Part shown: positions 60,066 to 64,000 of the stretch, piece by piece | Layout: every line of letters starts with the position of its first letter | Numbering within the stretch: the stretch's first letter is position 1 | The notes under the pieces: model-generated | Told to the model about the DNA's origin: nothing | The model's database searches: none | What the model saw: the letters and a program-made list of their open reading frames with translations, nothing else | Made by a program: the position numbers and the translations under genes | Assembly: GCA_963747425.1 (NCBI GenBank) | Contig: CAVVFJ010000012.1 | Span: 186,001 to 250,000 of the forward strand | Source: DASUPK01 sp963747425 | GTDB taxonomy: Bacteria > Actinomycetota > Thermoleophilia > Solirubrobacterales > 70-9 | Direction: 5' to 3' | DNA: 64,000 nt

Positions 60066-60733
60066 TGGATCCGCGCTGCCAGGAGACCCGCGAGCTGGCA
60101 GTCGAGCTTGCCCTCGGCACCGTCGAGGGCGAGGAGCGCGGTCGTGCGCTCGAGCACCTGGCCAAGTGCCCGGACTGCCGCGCCGAGGTCGAGAAGTACT
60201 CCGAGGTCGCCGACGAGCTGCTGTTGCTCGCTCCGCACCGAGAGCCCCCGGTGGGGTTCGAGTCGCGGGTCCTGGACGAGGTGCTGCCGGCTCCCCAGCC
60301 CAAGCGCCGGCGCCGGCTGCGGCTCGTGCTCGCGCCCGCCGCCGCGGCGCTCGCCGCGGCCGCGATCGTGCTCGCCATCGTCGCCCCGGACCTGCGCCTC
60401 GCCTCGCACTACCGGCACACGCTCGATGATGCGCACGGGAAGGAGTTCGAGTCGTATGCCTTGAGGGCGGGGGACACCCATGTCGGCACCGTGTTCAGCT
60501 ACGAGGGTTCGCCGTCCTGGGTTCACATCGACGTGGACCGGGCGCATCGCGCCGGGGTGACCGGCGCGGAGCTGGTCACCGACGACGGCAGCCAGATCCC
60601 CCTGCGCTGGTTCCACCTGGACTCCTGGGGCGGCTCGGGAGGCTCGATCCCGGTCGACCCTAATCACGTCTCCGTCCTGCGCCTGTCCGGCGCCCCGGGC
60701 GGCGAGCCCCTGGTCGCCAGGTTCAGCGACTAG
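60065..60733 (+). CDS. Anti-sigma factor with zinc-binding N-terminal domain and membrane helix
   Basis: 222 residues. The ZAS motif HxxxCxxC is seen in RALEHLAKCPDCRAEVEKYS (about residues 30-40), the sigma-binding fold. A membrane helix follows (LVLAPAAAALAAAAIVLAIV, about 95-115), then an about 110-residue outside domain, anti-sigma-K-factor RskA C-type, with HVGTVFSYEGSPSWVHIDVD. TGATG overlap with the sigma gene gives coupled synthesis. A GTG at 60062 is an alternative start. Confidence 0.87.
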   Translation: MDPRCQETRELAVELALGTVEGEERGRALEHLAKCPDCRAEVEKYSEVADELLLLAPHREPPVGFESRVLDEVLPAPQPKRRRRLRLVLAPAAAALAAAAIVLAIVAPDLRLASHYRHTLDDAHGKEFESYALRAGDTHVGTVFSYEGSPSWVHIDVDRAHRAGVTGAELVTDDGSQIPLRWFHLDSWGGSGGSIPVDPNHVSVLRLSGAPGGEPLVARFSD

Positions 60734-60776
60734 CGCGCTTGGGTAGCCGGCCGTCTAGCATGTCGGTCGAAACCGA

Positions 60777-60798
60777 TTGACTGGTCAGTCAACCAGTC
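60777..60798. promoter_or_regulatory. TetR-type operator candidate upstream of etfBA
   Basis: TTGACTG-GT-CAGTCAA (60777-60792) is a perfect 16-bp palindrome, overlapped by GACTGGT-CAGTCA-ACCAGTC (60779-60798). TAATAT at 60809-60814 is a possible -10 box. The etfB start follows at 60882. The layout is typical of TetR-family control of fatty-acid oxidation genes. Confidence 0.6.
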
Positions 60799-60881
60799 GG
60801 GCAGTCGCTAATATCCCGCGCCGCCCGTTGAGCGATGGGGCTCCTCCCCCGGGAGCACCCGATTGAAGAGAGGACCGAACT

Positions 60882-61670
60882 TTGAAGATTTGCGTGCTCG
60901 TCAAAGAGGTCCCGGACGCCGCGGTAGACAAGCGGATCGACCCGGAGACCAAGCGCCTGGACCGCTCAGGCGAGAAGAACCTCAATCCCTTCGACACCCA
61001 CGCCCTCGAGGCCGCGATGCAGGTCAAGGAGGGTGGGACCGACGTCGAGGAGATCGTCGCCGTGACCATGGGCCCCGAGAGCGCCGTTCGCGCCCTCCAC
61101 AAGGCCGTCGCGCTCGGCGCCGATCGCTCCGTGCACCTCACCGATGACGCTCTCACCGGCTCGGACGTCTGCGCCACGGGCTACGCCCTGGCGAAGGTCC
61201 TGGAGGCCGAGAGCCCCGACCTCGTCCTGCTCGGCCAGCAGTCCGATGACGGCGAGTGCTACACGATCGGCGCGGTGGTGGCCGACCACCTGAAGATGCC
61301 GTCGCTGACCCAGGTGATCAAGATGGACGTCGCCGACGGCAAGCTCACCTGTGAGCGCCAGGCCGAATACGGCTATGACACGGTCGAGATCGAGACGCCG
61401 GCAGTGATCAGCGTCGGTGACGCGATCAACGAGCCGCGCTACCCGAGCCTGAAGGCGATCATGGGTGCGAAGAAGAAGCCGCTCGACACCAAGGCGATCG
61501 GCGAGGTCGGCATCGAGGGAGAGCGGGTCGGCGAGGGCGGTTCCCGCACTGCCGTGCTCGAGCTCAAGCCCCCTCCCGCCAAGGAGGCCGGCGAGATCAT
61601 CGAGGACGAGGACACGAACGAGACGGTCGAGAAGATCGTCGCCTGGCTCGACGAAAGGAAGCTGATCTAG
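60882..61670 (+). CDS. etfB: Electron transfer flavoprotein beta subunit
   Basis: 262 residues, FixA/EtfB family, starting at a TTG (KICVLVKEVPDAAVDKRIDP). The AMP/FAD-binding alpha-beta fold includes NPFDTHALEAAMQVKEGG, GADRSVHLTDDALTGSDVCA and LVLLGQQSDDGECYTIGAVV, with the recognition-loop region YPSLKAIMGAKKKPL near the C terminus. With EtfA it collects electrons from acyl-CoA dehydrogenases. It is directly followed by etfA. Confidence 0.93.
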   Translation: MKICVLVKEVPDAAVDKRIDPETKRLDRSGEKNLNPFDTHALEAAMQVKEGGTDVEEIVAVTMGPESAVRALHKAVALGADRSVHLTDDALTGSDVCATGYALAKVLEAESPDLVLLGQQSDDGECYTIGAVVADHLKMPSLTQVIKMDVADGKLTCERQAEYGYDTVEIETPAVISVGDAINEPRYPSLKAIMGAKKKPLDTKAIGEVGIEGERVGEGGSRTAVLELKPPPAKEAGEIIEDEDTNETVEKIVAWLDERKLI

Positions 61671-62645
61671 ATGCCCGGGATTCTGGTCTACGCCCTTCAC
61701 GACGACGAGGGCAACTTCAACAAGAACTCCCTTGGCGCCCTCTCCGAGGCGGCGAAGCTCGCCGGCGAGCTCGGCACCGAGGCGGCCGCCGTGGTGGTCG
61801 GCGAGGTCGCCGATGACGCCGCAGCCGGCCTGGGCGCCTATGGCGTGAAGAAGGTCTACCGCTGCAAGGAGGCCCCCGAAGGCCTCGCCCAGCCGATCGT
61901 CGACGTGATGGCGAAGGTCATGACCGACAATGACTTCTCCTACGCGCTCTTCGGCGGTGGCCTGCTCGGCTTTGAGATCGGTGCCGGCCTGACCGCGCGC
62001 CTGAACGCCGGCGTGACGATGGAGGTGACGGCGGTGAACGTCGCCGACGGCAAGCTCGTCGCCGAGCGGCCGATCCTCCAGGACTCGCAGATCGCCGACG
62101 TCGGCTACGTAGAGGAGCCCGGGATCATCATCGGGCGCCTCAACGCCTTCGACGAGAACGAGAGCGGCGGCACGGCCGAGGTCGAGGACGTCGCGGTCGA
62201 GCTCTCGGAGTGGTCGACCAAGGCCAAGATGGTCACCCGCGGCGAGCAGCGCGGCGAAGACGTCGACATCGAGGGCGCCGACGTCCTGGTGGGAGGTGGC
62301 CGCGGCCTGGGCAAGAAGGAGAACTTCGAGCTCGCCGAGCAGCTGGCCAACTCGATGGGTGGAGCGGTTGCCGCAACGCGTGCTGTCGTCGACGCGGGCT
62401 GGTACCCGTACGCCGCTCAGATCGGGCAGACCGGCAAGACGGTCGCGCCGAACCTGTACCTGGCGCTGGGGATCTCCGGGGCCATCCAGCACAAGGTCGG
62501 CATGCAGAACTCCGAGAACATCCTGGCCATCAACAAGGACCAGAACGCTCCGATCTTCGAGTTCTGCGACCTCGGCGTGGTGGGCGACCTGCACAAGATC
62601 GTCCCCAAGCTGACCGAGGCGATCAAGGCCAAGAAGGGGTCGTAA
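61671..62645 (+). CDS. etfA: Electron transfer flavoprotein alpha subunit
   Basis: 324 residues, EtfA/FixB. The C-terminal FAD domain has GGRGLGKKENFELAEQLANS and the signature YPYAAQIGQTGKTVAPNLYL, then ALGISGAIQHKVGMQNSENI and AINKDQNAPIFEFCDLGVVG. It binds FAD and passes electrons to ETF:quinone oxidoreductase. Start ATG 61671 follows the etfB stop with no gap, and its TAA overlaps the next ATG by one base. Confidence 0.95.
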   Translation: MPGILVYALHDDEGNFNKNSLGALSEAAKLAGELGTEAAAVVVGEVADDAAAGLGAYGVKKVYRCKEAPEGLAQPIVDVMAKVMTDNDFSYALFGGGLLGFEIGAGLTARLNAGVTMEVTAVNVADGKLVAERPILQDSQIADVGYVEEPGIIIGRLNAFDENESGGTAEVEDVAVELSEWSTKAKMVTRGEQRGEDVDIEGADVLVGGGRGLGKKENFELAEQLANSMGGAVAATRAVVDAGWYPYAAQIGQTGKTVAPNLYLALGISGAIQHKVGMQNSENILAINKDQNAPIFEFCDLGVVGDLHKIVPKLTEAIKAKKGS

Positions 62646-64000
62646 TGCCCGTCGAGCCGGCAGAGTTCCCGCCGCCGGTCAAGCCGGCGGAGGAGTTCAT
62701 CGCACCGATCACCGATCCCGAGGAGGAGCGGATCGAGGTCGGAGTGGCGATCGTTGGCGGCGGCCCCGCGGGGCTCGCCTGCGCGAACAAGCTCATGCAG
62801 CTGCTCGAGGACGAGCCGGAGCTGACGGAGAAACTGGGCGAGGTCCCGGTGGCCGTGGTCGAGAAGGGCAAGACGCCGGGCGCGCACCTGCTCTCCGGGG
62901 CCAACATGAAGCCCTCTGCGATGAGGGAGCTCTTCCCGGACCTGGAGCCGTCGGATTGGCCCGTCTACCAGGAGGTCACCAAGGACGCGGTCTACCTCCT
63001 CACCAAGAAGATGGCGCTGCCGCTCAAGCCGATGCCGCCCAACTTCCGGAACCACGGCAACTACGTCACCTCCGTCGCCAAGCTCGGCAGGTTCCTGGCG
63101 GAGAAGGCCGAGGAGGCCGGCGTCTACATCCTCAGCGAGACCGCTGCCGACAAGCTGCTGGTGGAGGACCGGATCGTCCGCGGCGTCCGCTCGGGCGACA
63201 AGGGCCGCGGCAAGGACGGCGAGGAGCTCTCCAACTTCGAGCCGGGATCCGACGTGGTGGCCAAGGCGACAGTGCTCGCCGAGGGCACCCTCGGGCACCT
63301 GACCAACGCCGCGCTCGACTACTTCGACCTGAGCGGCCCGAACCCGCAGCGCTGGGAGATCGGCGTCAAGGAGGTCTGGGAGGTCGAGAAGCCCCTGGAC
63401 CGCGTGATCCACACGATGGGCTGGCCGCTGCGCAAGCGCGCCAAGTGGAACGAGTTCGGCGGCACCTTCATCTACCCGATGGGGGAGGACAAGGTCGCGA
63501 TCGGCCTGGTGGTCGGCCTCGACACCACGGACGCCACCTTCTCCTGCCACGACGCCCTGCAGGAGGTGAAGACCCACCCATTCGTCAAGAAGATCCTCGA
63601 AGGCGGCAAGCGCGTCGGCTGGGGCGCCAAGACGATCCCCTCGGGCGGCTACTGGTCGATGCCGAAGCGACTCTCCAGCCCCGGCATGATGATCACCGGC
63701 GATGCCGCCGGGATGGTCAACGTTCCGACCCTGAAGGGCATCCACTACGCGATGCACTCCGGTATGTACGCGGCCGAGGCGATAGTCGAGTCGCTCAAGG
63801 CCGAATCCGTCAACTTCGAGAACTACGAGCACAAGGTGAAGAAGTCGCTGATCGAGAAGGACCTCTACGAGTCGCGCAACATGCGCCAGGTCTTCTCCAA
63901 GGGCTTCTTCCTGGGCGGCGCGCTCGCCAGCGCGATGACGATCACCAAGGGCGCTTTCCCCGGCGGCCACTGGAAGGCGGAGCCCGACGCGGACGTCCCG
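62645..64000 (+). CDS. Electron transfer flavoprotein:quinone oxidoreductase, 3'-partial
   Basis: The frame opens at ATG 62645 (MPVEPAEFPPPVKPAEEF) and stays open to the window edge, giving 452 residues with no stop. FAD-binding GVAIVGGGPAGLACANKLMQ is near residue 32. ETF-QO elements follow: GAHLLSGANMKPSAMRELFP, GGTFIYPMGEDKVAIGLVVG, and the long membrane-plug/quinone region with GGYWSMPKRLSSPGMMITGD. The family is about 550 residues with a C-terminal 4Fe-4S ferredoxin domain, so about 100 residues lie outside. It is membrane-associated and completes the etfBA operon. Confidence 0.9.
   Translation, partial: MPVEPAEFPPPVKPAEEFIAPITDPEEERIEVGVAIVGGGPAGLACANKLMQLLEDEPELTEKLGEVPVAVVEKGKTPGAHLLSGANMKPSAMRELFPDLEPSDWPVYQEVTKDAVYLLTKKMALPLKPMPPNFRNHGNYVTSVAKLGRFLAEKAEEAGVYILSETAADKLLVEDRIVRGVRSGDKGRGKDGEELSNFEPGSDVVAKATVLAEGTLGHLTNAALDYFDLSGPNPQRWEIGVKEVWEVEKPLDRVIHTMGWPLRKRAKWNEFGGTFIYPMGEDKVAIGLVVGLDTTDATFSCHDALQEVKTHPFVKKILEGGKRVGWGAKTIPSGGYWSMPKRLSSPGMMITGDAAGMVNVPTLKGIHYAMHSGMYAAEAIVESLKAESVNFENYEHKVKKSLIEKDLYESRNMRQVFSKGFFLGGALASAMTITKGAFPGGHWKAEPDADVP

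Overview
The window is GC-rich DNA with tightly packed genes, frequent 1-17 bp overlaps, GTG/TTG starts and actinobacterial gene content: EgtD ergothioneine methyltransferase, an F420-type luciferase-like oxidoreductase, DipZ, paired ArsA-like ATPases, an Rv1264-like cyclase, a GH57/GT4 glycan pair, split B12 acyl-CoA mutase with MeaB, and EtfBA-ETF:QO. A complete type IV pilus cluster beside rpoD, plus GlpX and a ParA-FtsZ pair, suggests a deep-branching actinomycete of the Thermoleophilia/Solirubrobacterales type. This placement comes from gene content only.

Layout. 0-6 kb: egtD (5' end outside the window), carotenoid oxygenase + luciferase-like pair, small membrane protein, glpX, YihY-type membrane protein. 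6-7.3 kb: rpoD behind a complex leader. 7.4-22.6 kb: type IV pilus cluster pilT1 - thioredoxin-like anchor protein - pilB - pilT2 - pilC - [sigma28-like promoter + c-di-GMP-I riboswitch] - pilA - terminator - three minor prepilins - pilD - pilM - pilN - pilO - pilP-like. 22.6-31 kb: HxlR regulator, unknown 570-aa protein, two ArsA-like ATPases (minus strand), divergent ParA and an FtsZ with a long N-terminal extension, gamma-glutamyltransferase. 31-35.9 kb: LON-domain protein, class III cyclase, DipZ, AbiEi/DUF559-like protein, zinc-less DksA-like protein. 35.9-44.5 kb: methyltransferase, ABC-2 exporter, then methyltransferase-GH57-GT4 in the order of the mycobacterial methylglucose lipopolysaccharide genes, a Lys/His-tailed secreted protein and a hexapeptide acyltransferase. 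44.5-64 kb: acyl-CoA metabolism (MeaB, acyl-CoA dehydrogenase, thioesterase, SCP2-like, thiolase, mutase large and small subunits, EtfB, EtfA, ETF:QO) mixed with an HxlR regulator, leucyl aminopeptidase, a diguanylate cyclase, a secreted alpha/beta-hydrolase-like protein, and an ECF sigma/anti-sigma pair.

How the parts may work together. The major pilin has a FliA/WhiG-like promoter (TAAAG-N14-GYCGA type) followed by a c-di-GMP-I aptamer, so pilin synthesis appears to answer both to an alternative sigma factor and to c-di-GMP. The same promoter type precedes pilT1 and, more weakly, rpoD. A GGDEF protein lies in the same window. The acyl-CoA genes form a route for oxidising branched or odd-chain acyl-CoAs, with electrons passing through ETF to quinone.

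Caution: at least a dozen single-base insertions or deletions break the reading frames of pilus genes between about 8.6 and 22.0 kb, while no gene outside that interval is visibly frameshifted. Protein similarity resumes after each break, so local assembly error is the simplest explanation. Pseudogenisation cannot be excluded from sequence alone.
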